In this document: piece after piece, positions 1-9,137 of the stretch | Position numbering within the stretch: the first letter of the stretch is position 1 | Layout: each line of letters starts with the position of its first letter | Source: Pseudomonas mosselii | GTDB taxonomy: Bacteria > Pseudomonadota > Gammaproteobacteria > Pseudomonadales > Pseudomonadaceae | NCBI RefSeq assembly: GCF_019823065.1 | Contig: NZ_CP081966.1 | Location: 2,325,501 to 2,389,500, forward strand | Length of the DNA: 64,000 nt | Direction of reading: 5' to 3' | The notes under the pieces: model-generated | Told to the model about the DNA's origin: nothing | Seen by the model: only the letters and a program-made list of their open reading frames with translations | Database searches by the model: none | Position numbers and translations under genes: made by a program

Positions 1-183
1 CGGCTGCGCCTGGCCATCGATATGCAGCCAGCAATGGCCCTGCACCACCAGGTGGAAACTGGCCCGGCCCATGCCCTGGGTGCTGGCGTGCCAGCCGCCG
101 CAGTAGCGGCCGACATGGAACAGGCTGGCGTCGAGCTCCAGGCTCTCTAATAACCAATCGACGAGGGGGCTGGAAGAAATCAT
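1..183 (-). CDS. AraC-type regulator with cupin sensor domain, 5' part only
   Basis: Only the first 61 codons are in the window and the rest lies beyond the left edge. The start is the ATG complementary to 181-183. The visible protein (MISSSPLVDWLLESLELDAS, then a run containing GRYCGGWHAS and FHLVVQGHCWLHIDG) reads as the start of the cupin-type sensor domain found at the N-terminus of many Pseudomonas AraC regulators. The HTH half cannot be checked. It is divergent from the AhpD-like gene at 286 with about 100 bp between the starts, so it may control that gene or the operon behind it. That link is inferred from position only. Confidence 0.7.
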   Translation of the reverse strand, partial: MISSSPLVDWLLESLELDASLFHVGRYCGGWHASTQGMGRASFHLVVQGHCWLHIDGQAQP

Positions 184-285
184 CTAATGCAAGGACTCTG
201 GAGCAAGGAAAGGCGACTGATGAATATGGATGCTACTTCTTATAACCAACAGACTGTAGCGACCTACATCAAAGGAGACCACTCC

Positions 286-846
286 ATGTCCGCACGCATC
301 ACTCTACACAGCCTGCAGACCGCCCCGGAAGCCGCCCGCCCATTCCTTGAGAACGCGCAAAAGAACTCCGGCTTCATCCCCAACCTGCTGGGCATCCTGG
401 CCAACGCCCCGGCGGCGCTGGAAACCTACGTTACCGTCTCGGCGCTCAACGGCAAATCCGAGCTGACCCTGGCCGAGCGCGAAGTGGTGCAACTGATCGC
501 CGCCACCCAGCATGGCTGCGATTTCTGCGTTGCCGGCCACACCGCCGTGGCGCTGAACAAGGCCAAGCTGCCCCAGGAAGTGGTCGATGCCCTGCGTGCC
601 CGTGGCGAGCTGCCCGACGCCCGCTACGAGGCCCTGGCCGCGTTCGCCCGCGAGGTGATCGACACCCGTGGCAACGTTTCTGACACCACCTATCAGGCGT
701 TTCGCGATGCCGGTTTCAGCGAAGGCAACGCCCTGGAAGTGATTCTCGGCGTGAGCCTCGCAACCCTGTGCAACTTTGCTAATGTGTTCGCCCAGACGCC
801 GCTCAACGACGAGCTCGGCAAGTACCGCTGGCAGCCATCGGCCTGA
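286..846 (+). CDS. Carboxymuconolactone decarboxylase (AhpD-like) family protein
   Basis: A 186-residue protein of the CMD/AhpD fold. The signature is visible as a Glu-rich helix (LTLAEREVV) followed by HGCDFCVAGH, giving the redox pair C78/C81 and H85 of the E-x(n)-C-x2-C-x3-H motif. AhpD relatives use these residues as a disulfide/proton-relay centre for peroxidase-type chemistry, but the substrate here is unknown. An upstream in-frame extension is possible, but the ATG at 286 is preceded by AAGGAG at 271-276 and begins the conserved region. It lies 47 bp before an acyl-CoA-dehydrogenase-like gene and the ABC importer, so it probably belongs to the same uptake/catabolism operon. Confidence 0.85.
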   Translation: MSARITLHSLQTAPEAARPFLENAQKNSGFIPNLLGILANAPAALETYVTVSALNGKSELTLAEREVVQLIAATQHGCDFCVAGHTAVALNKAKLPQEVVDALRARGELPDARYEALAAFAREVIDTRGNVSDTTYQAFRDAGFSEGNALEVILGVSLATLCNFANVFAQTPLNDELGKYRWQPSA

Positions 847-893
847 TCGGGGCCTGATGCCGGCGCGCCCGGCGTTTCAACAGGAGTAGGGAC

Positions 894-1958
894 ATGCTTG
901 ATCATGCATTTCGACAATGGCTGGATGCCAATGCCGAGGCCATCGACCAGGGCCAGTGCGATCCACACCGGGTGCTGGCGCAGATCGCCGAATCGCAACT
1001 GCTGCGCATCGGCGTCGACCCGGCCCTTGGCGGCTCGGGTGGCGACGTCACCGCGGCGGTCGAGGCCATCGCCGCCATCGCCAGCCATTCGCTGGCCGCG
1101 GCCTTCGTCTGCTGGGGCCAGCGCGCCTTCATCGAATACTTGCTGCAAAGCCCCAACCGGGCGCTGTGCGAGCGGCTGCTGCCCGACCTGCTGAAGGGCG
1201 AGCTGGCCGGAGCCACCGGCCTGTCCAACGCCATGAAGTTCCTTTCCGGCATCGAGGCCTTGCAGGTGCGTGGCCGCGCCGAGAGCGATGGCTGGAACCT
1301 GGAAGGACGCCTGCACTGGGTGACCAACCTGCGCCAGCACGGTTTCGTGGTGGCCGCGGCCATCGAGGATGATACCGGTGGCGCACCGTTCGTGGTCGCC
1401 ATCCCGTCGAACGCGCCGGGCCTGGAGCGCTCCGACGACCTGCAACTGATGGGCCTGCAGTCGAGCAACACGGCGGCGCTGGCCTTCCACCAGGTGCCTT
1501 TGGCGCGCGACTGGCTGCTACACGACAACGCCCGCGCGTTTCTGCCCAGGGTGCGTCCGGCGTTCCTGGCGCTGCAGTGCGGCATGGCCATCGGCCTGGC
1601 ACGCCGCGCCCTGGAGGAGGCACAGGCGCACCTGCAAGGGCGTGGCGCCTTCCTCGAGGAGGCCCGCCAGGTGCTCGCCGAGCGCCTGGAGAACACCGTC
1701 GCCGAGCTCAAGCAGGGGCTGCGCGACGACCGCTTCCAGGGCCAGCCGGCCGCCTTGTTCAAACTGCGCATCACCCTCGCCGAATGCGCCGCCGACGCCG
1801 TGCAGCTGGAGCTGCAGGCCAGCGGTGGCAAGGCCTACCTGACCGCCTATGGCGAGGGCTTCGCCCGCCGCTGGCGCGAGTCGGCGTTCGTGCCGATCGT
1901 CACTCCGAGCCTGGTGCAACTGCGCGCCGAGCTGCAACGCCAGGCGGCCTCTGCATGA
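894..1958 (+). CDS. Acyl-CoA dehydrogenase-like flavoprotein
   Basis: A 354-residue protein of the acyl-CoA dehydrogenase superfamily, recognisable from the N-terminal helical region (LLRIGVDPALGGSGGD), the central GATGLSNAMK segment and the C-terminal four-helix part. Members of this superfamily that sit beside SsuABC-type transporters are often FMN-dependent enzymes of organosulfur use (SfnB/DszC relatives) rather than true fatty-acid enzymes, but that is inference from the neighbourhood. AGGAG at 882-886 supports the ATG at 894. The stop overlaps the start of the ABC ATPase (ATGA at 1955-1958), indicating translational coupling. Confidence 0.75.
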   Translation: MLDHAFRQWLDANAEAIDQGQCDPHRVLAQIAESQLLRIGVDPALGGSGGDVTAAVEAIAAIASHSLAAAFVCWGQRAFIEYLLQSPNRALCERLLPDLLKGELAGATGLSNAMKFLSGIEALQVRGRAESDGWNLEGRLHWVTNLRQHGFVVAAAIEDDTGGAPFVVAIPSNAPGLERSDDLQLMGLQSSNTAALAFHQVPLARDWLLHDNARAFLPRVRPAFLALQCGMAIGLARRALEEAQAHLQGRGAFLEEARQVLAERLENTVAELKQGLRDDRFQGQPAALFKLRITLAECAADAVQLELQASGGKAYLTAYGEGFARRWRESAFVPIVTPSLVQLRAELQRQAASA

Positions 1959-2776
1959 CCGACGTGCTACTCGAAGCCCGTGACATTAGCCTGGGCTACC
2001 CGCGCGAGGGTGGCTGGCAGGCGGTGCTGGAGCAGTTCGACCTGGCGCTGGCGCCGGGGGAAGTGGTCAGCATCCTCGGCCCCAGCGGGGTCGGCAAGTC
2101 CAGCCTGCTGCGTGTGCTGGCCGGCCTGCAGCAGGCCCGTGGCGGCCGCGTGCAGTTGCGCGGCGAGCCGCTGCAGGGGCCGCATCCGCGTCTGGCGGTG
2201 GCGTTCCAGGACCCCAGCCTGCTGCCCTGGCTGACCCTTGAGAAGAACGTCGCCTTCGGCCTCGACTTCGCCCGCCAGCCCAAGCTGTCGGCGGCCGAGC
2301 GGCGTGCACGGATCGACCATGCCATCGACGCGGTAGGCCTGGGCCACGCCCGTGGCCAGTACCCGGCGCAGCTGTCCGGCGGCATGGCCCAGCGCACCGC
2401 GCTGGCCCGCTGCCTGGCGCGCCAGCCCGAGGTGCTGTTGCTGGACGAACCCTTCGGCGCGTTGGACGAGGTGACCCGGGCCGACATGCAGCAACTGCTG
2501 CTGCAACTGATCGCCACCCACAATACCGCTGCGGTGCTGATTACCCACGATATCGACGAAGCCCTGCTGCTGTCCGATCGCGTGCTGCTACTGGGCAACC
2601 ACCCGGCGCGCACCCTAGGCCAGTGGCACATCGACCTGCCGCAGCCCCGCGCGCAGCGGGTCGAGGAACTGGGCGCGCTGCGCATCGAGATCCTGAAAAC
2701 CCTTCGGCGGGCAAGCCGCACAGCCGAACCCACTCCACCCCCCTTGCCCTCGGAGGCTGTCCATGTGCATGGATGA
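1955..2776 (+). CDS. ABC transporter ATP-binding protein (SsuB/NrtD/TauB type)
   Basis: A 273-residue ATPase with every core motif: Walker A GPSGVGKS (residues 42-49), Q-loop FQDPSLLPW, signature LSGGMAQ (140-146) and Walker B LLLDEP (161-166). The Q-loop and the PWLTLEKN context are typical of the nitrate/sulfonate/taurine importer family. The start is the ATG at 1955, which overlaps the previous stop by 4 nt. The open frame continues upstream, but that part is a shadow of the dehydrogenase gene. The end overlaps the binding-protein gene by 14 nt. It energises import of an unidentified, probably small anionic, substrate. Confidence 0.9.
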   Translation: MTDVLLEARDISLGYPREGGWQAVLEQFDLALAPGEVVSILGPSGVGKSSLLRVLAGLQQARGGRVQLRGEPLQGPHPRLAVAFQDPSLLPWLTLEKNVAFGLDFARQPKLSAAERRARIDHAIDAVGLGHARGQYPAQLSGGMAQRTALARCLARQPEVLLLDEPFGALDEVTRADMQQLLLQLIATHNTAAVLITHDIDEALLLSDRVLLLGNHPARTLGQWHIDLPQPRAQRVEELGALRIEILKTLRRASRTAEPTPPPLPSEAVHVHG

Positions 2777-3968
2777 CTGCTGTTCCACGACGTCCCGTCG
2801 CGATTTTCTCAAGCTGAGCGCCATGCTTACCGCCGCCGGTGCCGTGCCGCTGCTGTCGAGCCTGCAGGCCCGCGCCGCCGCCGAGCCGGACGCGCCCGTG
2901 CGTATCGGCTACCTGCCGATTACCGACGCCACACCTTTGCTGGTGGCGCACAACAACGGCCTGTTCGAGGCCGAGGGCATCAAGGCCGAGCGCCCGGTGC
3001 TGCTGCGCAGCTGGGCGCAGGTGATCGAGGCGTTCATCTCCGGCCAGGTCAACGTCATCCACCTGCTGTCGCCGATGACCGTGTGGGCGCGCTACGGTAG
3101 CAAGGTGCCGGCCAAGGTCGTGGCCTGGAACCATGTCGGTGGCTCGGGCCTGACCGTGGCCCCGGACATCACCGAGATGAAGCAGCTCGGCGGCAAGACC
3201 GTGGCCATTCCGTTCTGGTACTCGATCCACAACGTGGTGCTGCAGCAGATGCTCGGTGACAACGGTCTGAAGCCCGTGTCCAAGCCGGCCGACGCGCAAC
3301 TGGCGGACAACGAGGTCAACCTGCTGGTGCTGCCGCCGTCGGACATGCCGCCGGCCCTGGCCAGCAAGCGCATTGCTGGCTATATCGTCGCCGAGCCGTT
3401 CAACGCCCTGGCCGAGAACCTCAAGGTTGGCCGCGTGCAGCGCTTCACCGGTGATGTCTGGCGCAACCATGCCTGCTGCGTGGTGTTCATGCACGAGCAC
3501 GACCTGAACAATCGCCCGGAGTGGTCGCAGAAGGTGGTCAACGCCATCGTCAAGGCCCAGCAGTGGACCCGCGAGCACCGCGCCGAGGCCGCAGCCCTGC
3601 TGTCCAAGGCCGGCCCCAACAAGTACACCCCGCACGAGCCGGCGGTGCTGACCAAGGTGCTGGCGCCTTCCGCCGAAGATCGCGCCGGCTACATCGCCAG
3701 CGGCGCGATCCAGCACCAGCAGTGGGACGAGAAGCGCATCGACTTCCAGCCTTACCCCTTCCCCAGCTACACCGAGGAACTGGTCAAGCGCCTGAAGAAC
3801 ACCCTGATCGTCGGCGAGAGCGATTTCCTCGCCGGTCTGGACCCGGCGCAGACTGCCCGCGACCTGGTGGACGAGCGTTTCGTGCGCAACGCCATCGCCG
3901 CCGTGGGTGGCCCGGCCGCGTTCGGCATCGCCGAGGACTTCCAGCGTAGCGAGGAGTTCGCGGTCTGA
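2763..3968 (+). CDS. ABC transporter substrate-binding protein (CmpA/NrtA-like) with Tat signal
   Basis: A 401-residue periplasmic binding protein of the NrtA/CmpA/SsuA superfamily. The N-terminus carries a clear twin-arginine signal (SRRDFLK, R12-R13) followed by a hydrophobic stretch ending ARAAA, so export in folded form is likely. VRIGYLPITDATPLLVAHNN is the usual first strand and helix of this family. ATG codons at 2763 and 2769 are both possible. The first is used here, and an unusual Cys-rich leader (MCMDDCC) results. It overlaps the ATPase gene by 14 nt and the permease gene by 1 nt. Substrate unknown: nitrate, bicarbonate, sulfonates and other small molecules are all bound within the superfamily. 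Confidence 0.85.
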   Translation: MCMDDCCSTTSRRDFLKLSAMLTAAGAVPLLSSLQARAAAEPDAPVRIGYLPITDATPLLVAHNNGLFEAEGIKAERPVLLRSWAQVIEAFISGQVNVIHLLSPMTVWARYGSKVPAKVVAWNHVGGSGLTVAPDITEMKQLGGKTVAIPFWYSIHNVVLQQMLGDNGLKPVSKPADAQLADNEVNLLVLPPSDMPPALASKRIAGYIVAEPFNALAENLKVGRVQRFTGDVWRNHACCVVFMHEHDLNNRPEWSQKVVNAIVKAQQWTREHRAEAAALLSKAGPNKYTPHEPAVLTKVLAPSAEDRAGYIASGAIQHQQWDEKRIDFQPYPFPSYTEELVKRLKNTLIVGESDFLAGLDPAQTARDLVDERFVRNAIAAVGGPAAFGIAEDFQRSEEFAV

Positions 3969-4723
3969 TGCGCAGGCATGTCGTGCATGGTGCCCTGGGC
4001 CTGGCGGGCCTGGCGGCGCTGTTGTTGCTGTGGTGGGCGGGCGTGCGCCTGTTCGGCGCCGCCGATGGCCTGTCGGCGCGCTTCGCGCCCCAGGCCACGC
4101 TGCAAAGCCTGGTGGAGTTGCTGGGGCAGGGCGAGGTCTATGGGCACATCTGGGTAAGCTTGAAACGCATCCTCGTCGGCCTGTTGCTGGCGCTGCTGAT
4201 CGGCGTGCCGCTGGGCCTGCTGGTGGGCAGCTACCGGCACCTGGAGGCGGCGACCACGCCGGCGTTCCAGTTCCTGCGCATGATCTCGCCGCTGTCGTGG
4301 ATGCCGGTGGTGGTGATGCTGATGGGCGTGGGCGACCAGCCGATCTACTTCCTGCTGGCCTTCGCCGCGCTGTGGCCGATTTTGCTGAACACCGCCGCCG
4401 GGGTGCGCCAGCTCGACCCGCGCTGGTTGCAGTTGAGCCGCAGCCTCAGTGCCACGCGCTGGGAGACCTTGTGCAAGGTGGTCATCCCCGGGGTGATCGG
4501 CCATGTGCTGACCGGTGTGCGCCTGGCCATCGGCATCCTGTGGATCGTGCTGGTGCCGTGCGAAATGCTTGGGGTTAGCGCCGGCTTGGGATACTTCATC
4601 CTCGATACCCGCGATCGGCTGGCCTACTCGGAGCTGATGGCGATGGTGCTGCTGATCGGTGTGCTGGGGTTCATGCTCGATGCCCTGGCGCGCGGGCTGC
4701 ATCGGCGGTGGGTGCATGCGTGA
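3968..4723 (+). CDS. ABC transporter permease (SsuC/NrtB/TauC type)
   Basis: A 251-residue inner-membrane protein with about six hydrophobic segments and the BPD_transp_1 coupling region (LSRSLSATRWETLCKVVIP, matching the EAA loop that contacts the ATPase). The start ATG overlaps the stop of the binding-protein gene by one base. It completes a one-permease, one-ATPase, one-binding-protein importer with the two genes upstream. Transcription meets the opposing TonB-receptor gene 50 bp downstream. A small GC hairpin (GGCGCA-TCCT-TGCGCC, 4751-4766) lies between them, but without a T-run it is a weak terminator candidate. Confidence 0.88.
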   Translation: MRRHVVHGALGLAGLAALLLLWWAGVRLFGAADGLSARFAPQATLQSLVELLGQGEVYGHIWVSLKRILVGLLLALLIGVPLGLLVGSYRHLEAATTPAFQFLRMISPLSWMPVVVMLMGVGDQPIYFLLAFAALWPILLNTAAGVRQLDPRWLQLSRSLSATRWETLCKVVIPGVIGHVLTGVRLAIGILWIVLVPCEMLGVSAGLGYFILDTRDRLAYSELMAMVLLIGVLGFMLDALARGLHRRWVHA

Positions 4724-4773
4724 AGTCTGTAGAAGCGTGTTAGGCATGGAGGCGCATCCTTGCGCCCTGGGAT

Positions 4774-6939
4774 TCAGAAGCTGTACTTGGCCGTCAGCAT
4801 CAGGTTGCGCGGATCGCCGAAGGTATCGCCGCCATAGTTCACCGACTTGGAGATCGACGAGTAGTATTTCCTGTCGAACACGTTGTTGGCGTTGAGCTGC
4901 AGGTCCAGGTGCTGGGTGACCGCGTAGCCGGCCATCAGGTCGGTGACGGCGTAGGCGCCCTGCTCGAGGCGATAGCTGCTGCCGTCGGCCACGGTGAAGT
5001 CGTTGTACATGCGGCTTTGCCAGGTAACGCCGCCACCGACCCGCAGTTTCTCCAGCGGGCCCTGGAAGCGGTAGGTGGTGAACAGCTTCAACTGGTGCTG
5101 CGGCGTGTCGGATTCGAACGGCTTGTTGACGTTTTGCGGGTTCTTGGCGTCCTTGACCCTGTGCACACGGGCATAGGTGTAGCCGGCGCCAATCTGCCAC
5201 TGCTCGGTCAGCGCGCCCTGCAGCTCGAAGTCGATCCCCTGGCTGCGCACCTCGCCTGAGGCTTCGTAGCAGGCGAACTGGCCGGCCCGGCACAGGCTCT
5301 TGTCCACCTCGACCGCGCGGTTCTGCTGGTCGATACGGAACACCGCGAGGCTGGCGTTGAGCGCGCCGTCGAAGTACTCGCCCTTGATGCCCACTTCGTA
5401 GTTCTTGCCTTCGATCGGTCGCACCGGCGTGCCGCTGGGGTCTTTGTTGTCCTGAGGCTGGAAGATGTCGGTGTAGCTGGTGTACAGCGAGTGGTGCTCG
5501 TCCAGCTCGTAGATCAGGCCGGCATAGCGGGTGGCGTTGCGGGTCACCTTGTAGTCGCCCTCGTTGCTGCCGCGCTGGTCGTAGTCGTACCAGTCCAGGC
5601 GCCCGCCGAGGATCAGCTTGAGCGGGTCGGCCAGGCTCAGGCGGGTGGTGGTGTACACGCCTTCCTGGTTGATCAGGTAGCGGCTGCTGCCAGTGTGCAG
5701 GAAGTCCGGTTTGCCGCCGTCGATGGGGTAGTCCAGGTCGTAGGGGCTGTAGTTGCGCTCGGTCATGTCGTAGATGCGCTTGCTGGCACCGACCACCAGC
5801 TCGTGGGTGCGGCCGAAGGCCTCGAACGGGCCGCTGGCGAAGGTGTCCAGGCCCAGCTGGTTCTCGTCGTGGGCCGACTGGTAGACCGTGCGGCTCAGCG
5901 GCTTGGCCAGGTCCCAGCGCGATTGGTACGAGCCGCGGAACAGCGCGTTCTGTTCGCTGTAGATGGCGTTGACCTGCAGCTTCCAGTCATTGGCCAGGTG
6001 CTGGCGCAGCTCGGCGAACAGGGTGTTGATCTCCTGGTCCTTGACCTCCCAGTCGGTGGCCGGGTTGTACGAGCGTGGCAGGTCCTGGTGGTGGCCGTTG
6101 AGGTCGGTGGGGATCGCGCCCCAGAACACGTTGGTCTTGTCCTTCTGGTGGGACAGGCCGAGGGTCAAGGTGGTGTCCTCGCCCAGGTCGGTCTCGGTGA
6201 TCGCATAGAACAGTCCGTGGTCTTCCTGCTGCCCATCACGGAAGCCGTTGGCGTCGCGGTACGAGGCCACCACGCGGCCGCGCAGTGTGCCGCTGTCGTT
6301 GAGCGGGCTGGAGGCGTCGAGTTCGCCGCGGTAGTTGTCCCAGCTGCCGGCGGCGCCGGTGAGCGTGACCTTCTGTTCCGCCAGCGGGCGCTTGCGCACC
6401 AGGTTGATGGCCGCCGACGGCGTGCCGGAACCGGTGACCAGGCCGGTGGCGCCGCGCACCACCTCGACCCGGTCGAACATCGCCAAGTTGGGCTGGGCGC
6501 CGACCACCCAGCCGGTGTACGCGCTGGGGATGCCGTCGTACATGACGTTGTCGACGTCGAAACCGCGGGCCTTGTAGGTCTGCCGGCCCGGACCGTTGGA
6601 CTGGTTGAGGAACAGCCCCGGCGTGTACCGGGCCACGTCGTTGATACTGGTCATGCCCTGGTCGTCCATGCGCTGGCGGGTGATCACGGTCACCGCCTGG
6701 GGCGTTTCGCGCATGGTCAACGGCAGCTTGGTGGCGGTGGCCATGGAACCAGTGGTGTACGACTTCGACCCCTCGGTGGTGCTGCCCAGGCTGCTGTCGT
6801 TGATGGCCGTGGCGCCCAGCTCGATCACGGCCGGCGCTTGTTCCTCGGCCAGCGCGGGAGTGAGGGTTGCCATGCAGATGGCCATGGCCAACAGGTTGCG
6901 GGTGGGCGTGAAGCGGTGAGGGGAGATGTGCGGTGACAT
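4774..6939 (-). CDS. TonB-dependent siderophore receptor
   Basis: A 721-residue outer-membrane receptor of the FhuA/FpvA type. It has an N-terminal signal peptide (LLAMAICMATLTPALA), a plug domain (TPQAVTVITRQRMDDQG ... VEVVRGATGLVTGSGTPSA) and a 22-strand barrel ending in the aromatic C-terminus KYSF recognised by the BAM machinery. There is no extended N-terminal signalling domain, so no FecI/FecR-type trans-envelope signalling is expected. It should import a ferric siderophore with TonB-ExbBD. The ligand cannot be read from sequence. A Fur-like box lies just upstream of the start. The gene converges on the ABC importer operon. Confidence 0.92.
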   Translation of the reverse strand: MSPHISPHRFTPTRNLLAMAICMATLTPALAEEQAPAVIELGATAINDSSLGSTTEGSKSYTTGSMATATKLPLTMRETPQAVTVITRQRMDDQGMTSINDVARYTPGLFLNQSNGPGRQTYKARGFDVDNVMYDGIPSAYTGWVVGAQPNLAMFDRVEVVRGATGLVTGSGTPSAAINLVRKRPLAEQKVTLTGAAGSWDNYRGELDASSPLNDSGTLRGRVVASYRDANGFRDGQQEDHGLFYAITETDLGEDTTLTLGLSHQKDKTNVFWGAIPTDLNGHHQDLPRSYNPATDWEVKDQEINTLFAELRQHLANDWKLQVNAIYSEQNALFRGSYQSRWDLAKPLSRTVYQSAHDENQLGLDTFASGPFEAFGRTHELVVGASKRIYDMTERNYSPYDLDYPIDGGKPDFLHTGSSRYLINQEGVYTTTRLSLADPLKLILGGRLDWYDYDQRGSNEGDYKVTRNATRYAGLIYELDEHHSLYTSYTDIFQPQDNKDPSGTPVRPIEGKNYEVGIKGEYFDGALNASLAVFRIDQQNRAVEVDKSLCRAGQFACYEASGEVRSQGIDFELQGALTEQWQIGAGYTYARVHRVKDAKNPQNVNKPFESDTPQHQLKLFTTYRFQGPLEKLRVGGGVTWQSRMYNDFTVADGSSYRLEQGAYAVTDLMAGYAVTQHLDLQLNANNVFDRKYYSSISKSVNYGGDTFGDPRNLMLTAKYSF

Positions 6940-6964
6940 GCCGAGCTTTATCCTTATTGCTAGT

Positions 6965-6986
6965 GCTTATGAGAACAATTAGCAAT
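6965..6986. promoter_or_regulatory. Putative Fur box upstream of the TonB receptor
   Basis: The core TATGAGAACAATTAGCAAT (6968-6986) matches the classical Fur consensus (GATAATGATAATCATTATC, often ATGAGAATAATTATCATT in Pseudomonas) at most positions. It lies 26-47 bp upstream of the receptor start, where it would block transcription. Iron-repressed expression of the receptor is the expected outcome. The match is by eye only. Confidence 0.6.
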
Positions 6987-7054
6987 AAGTGTGTCGGATT
7001 GTCAGGCCCGCAACAATGCTTTCGAATCGGAAAATGGTGAACTTTTCACAAATT

Positions 7055-7909
7055 CTATTCGTTTGGTTTGTGGTTCCCTGAAGCAATGCGTTTGCCACGC
7101 TGGCGCCCGACCTCCAGCGCCTGCCCGTCGCGCTGTTTGCCATGTCGCGCCTGGCCGACTAGCTCGGGGATCAGTGGGCCCTCCGGCAGGTGGCGCCAGA
7201 AGCGCCCGGGCAGGTGCTGGCGCAACGCGCCGGGATTGAGCCGGGCGGGGTTGAAGGTGTGCCGGTAGTAGGCCAGCCACAGCTCGGCACCGGGGTCCTC
7301 GGCGTTGCGCGCCCACTGCCGCCATTGCTCCGGGCATTGGCGCCGGTAGTCCAGGTGCTGGCCGTCGAAGCGCACGCCGTCGCGGGGCGTGGCGATCAAC
7401 CAGCGCTGGCGCCCCAGGCGATCGGCGAAATGCCCGCAGGCGCTGTCGAGGATGTCGTGGGCAGGTTCGTGGTAGGCCACCAGGTCCAGTTGCAACTGCT
7501 CGGCCAGTGCCTCGGGCAGTGGCACGAAGCGCACGAAGGCATGCAGGTGATGGGCTTCGCGGCCGACCTGGCGGATGCGCCGCTGCATCTCGCTGCCCAG
7601 GCGGTCGCCGGCGAGCATGGCGGTGCGGTCGCCATGGGCGACGCGCCACAGCACTTCGTACAGCAGGTTCCAGCGTTGCTCGCCGCGGTAACGCCCGGCC
7701 TGTTCCAGCTGGGCCAGCAGCGCCGCCGGCACGCGGGCGCGGAACGGACCGGGGCCGTCGGGCAGGGGCGTGGGCACGGCCAGCAGGTCGTCCATGCGCG
7801 CCTGGCCCCAGGTCACCGTGGCCGGGTCGATGCCATGGCCGAGCAGTTGCCGCGCCTGGTCGCGCCAGGTGGCGAAGTCGTCATCGCAATCCAGCGCGAT
7901 CATCCCCAC
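7055..7909 (-). CDS. TIGR03915-type SAM-linked DNA metabolism protein (DUF4130)
   Basis: A 284-residue protein that always travels with the radical SAM gene just upstream. Features seen: a C-terminal third with LWLAYYRHTFNPARLNP and the conserved middle segment HLHAFVRFVPLP ... YHEPAHDILDSACGHFADR. The family is called putative DNA metabolism/repair because of that constant pairing. Its reaction is not established, although its fold has been likened to DNA glycosylases. The first ATG (7909) overlaps the radical SAM stop by 10 nt, so the two are co-translated and share the LexA-type operator at 9138. Confidence 0.85.
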   Translation of the reverse strand: MGMIALDCDDDFATWRDQARQLLGHGIDPATVTWGQARMDDLLAVPTPLPDGPGPFRARVPAALLAQLEQAGRYRGEQRWNLLYEVLWRVAHGDRTAMLAGDRLGSEMQRRIRQVGREAHHLHAFVRFVPLPEALAEQLQLDLVAYHEPAHDILDSACGHFADRLGRQRWLIATPRDGVRFDGQHLDYRRQCPEQWRQWARNAEDPGAELWLAYYRHTFNPARLNPGALRQHLPGRFWRHLPEGPLIPELVGQARHGKQRDGQALEVGRQRGKRIASGNHKPNE

Positions 7910-9120
7910 AGGCCCATCTGCACCGGTGCCTGGGGTTCGCGCAGGCGGGCGCGCAGCAGGCCGCTGCGCAGCTCGGCCTGGGCCGGGCGGTAGTCGCTGG
8001 TGACGATGAACGGGCGGGCCTTGTCCAGCACGCAGCGCAACTGGATCAGGTCGTCGTAGCGGATGCGCCGCTCGCGACGCAGGGCCACCAGGCGCTGCAC
8101 GCTGCGCAGGCCGATACCGGGGATGCGCGCCAGCAGGGCCGGCTCGGCGCGGTTGACGTCGAGCGGGAATACCTCGCGGTTGGCCAGCGCCCAGGCCAGC
8201 TTGGGGTCGATATCCAGGGCCAGGTTGCCGGTTTCGCCCAAAAGCTCGCCGGCCTTGTAGCCGTAGCCGCGCAGGAGGAAGTCGGCCTGGTACAGGCGGT
8301 GCTCGCGCAGCAGCGGCGGGGCGGCCAGGGGCACGCTGGAGGGGCTGTCGGGGATCGGACTGAAGGCGGAGTAGTAGACGCGCCTGAGGCCATAGCCCTG
8401 GTACAGCGACTCGGCGTTGCGCAGCAGGGCGCTGTCGTCGGTGGCGTCGGCGCCGACGATGACCTGGGTGCTCTGCCCGGCGGGGGTGAAGCGTGGCGCT
8501 CGTGGTTCGCCGGCGACGGCCTGCTGGCCGTGGTGGATTACGCCCATGGCCTGGCGGATGGTACTGGCGCGCTTCTCCGGGGCCAGGCGTTCGAGGCTGG
8601 CGTCGGTGGGCAGCTCGATATTCACGCTCAAGCGGTCGGCCAGGCGTCCGGCTTCCTCGATCAGCAGCGGGTCGGCGTCGGGGATGGTCTTGAGGTGGAT
8701 GTAGCCACGAAAGCCATGCTCCTCGCGCAGCAGACGGGCCACCCGGATCAGCTGCTCCATGGTGTAGTCGGCCGAGCGGATGATGCCGGAGCTGAGAAAC
8801 AGGCCGCTGATGCAGTTGCGCCGGTAGAAGTCCAGGGTCAGGCGCACCACTTCCTCGGGGCTGAAACGCGCCCGCGGCACGTTGCTGGAGCGGCGGTTGA
8901 CGCAGTACTGGCAGTCGTACAGGCAGAAGTTGGTCAGCAGCACCTTGAGCAGCGACACGCAGCGCCCGTCCGGGGTATAGCTGTGGCAGATGCCCATGCC
9001 GTCGGTGGCGCCGAGGCCGTCGCGGCCACGAGAGCTGCGCTTGGGGGCGCCGCTGCTGGCGCAGGACGCGTCGTACTTGGCGGCGTCGGCGAGGATGCCG
9101 AGCTTGGCGATGAGCTGCAT
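7900..9120 (-). CDS. Putative DNA modification/repair radical SAM protein (TIGR03916)
   Basis: A 406-residue radical SAM enzyme. The cluster motif CLYDCQYC places the three iron-sulfur ligands at C66, C70 and C73. An additional Cys-rich lead (CHSYTPDGRC) precedes it. The C-terminus holds a helix-hairpin-helix segment (LLARIPGIGLRSVQRLVALR), a non-specific DNA-binding element, which fits a role on nucleic acid. The substrate lesion or modification is unknown. It heads a two-gene operon with the DUF4130 partner. A near-perfect LexA box 17 bp upstream of the start suggests damage induction. Confidence 0.88.
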   Translation of the reverse strand: MQLIAKLGILADAAKYDASCASSGAPKRSSRGRDGLGATDGMGICHSYTPDGRCVSLLKVLLTNFCLYDCQYCVNRRSSNVPRARFSPEEVVRLTLDFYRRNCISGLFLSSGIIRSADYTMEQLIRVARLLREEHGFRGYIHLKTIPDADPLLIEEAGRLADRLSVNIELPTDASLERLAPEKRASTIRQAMGVIHHGQQAVAGEPRAPRFTPAGQSTQVIVGADATDDSALLRNAESLYQGYGLRRVYYSAFSPIPDSPSSVPLAAPPLLREHRLYQADFLLRGYGYKAGELLGETGNLALDIDPKLAWALANREVFPLDVNRAEPALLARIPGIGLRSVQRLVALRRERRIRYDDLIQLRCVLDKARPFIVTSDYRPAQAELRSGLLRARLREPQAPVQMGLWG

Positions 9121-9137
9121 GGGAGTGTCCGAGATAA

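Noticed and set aside
4751..4766. Hairpin GGCGCA-TCCT-TGCGCC after the ABC permease as a terminator
   Set aside because: The stem is short and no T-run follows on either strand, so it was left out of the features.
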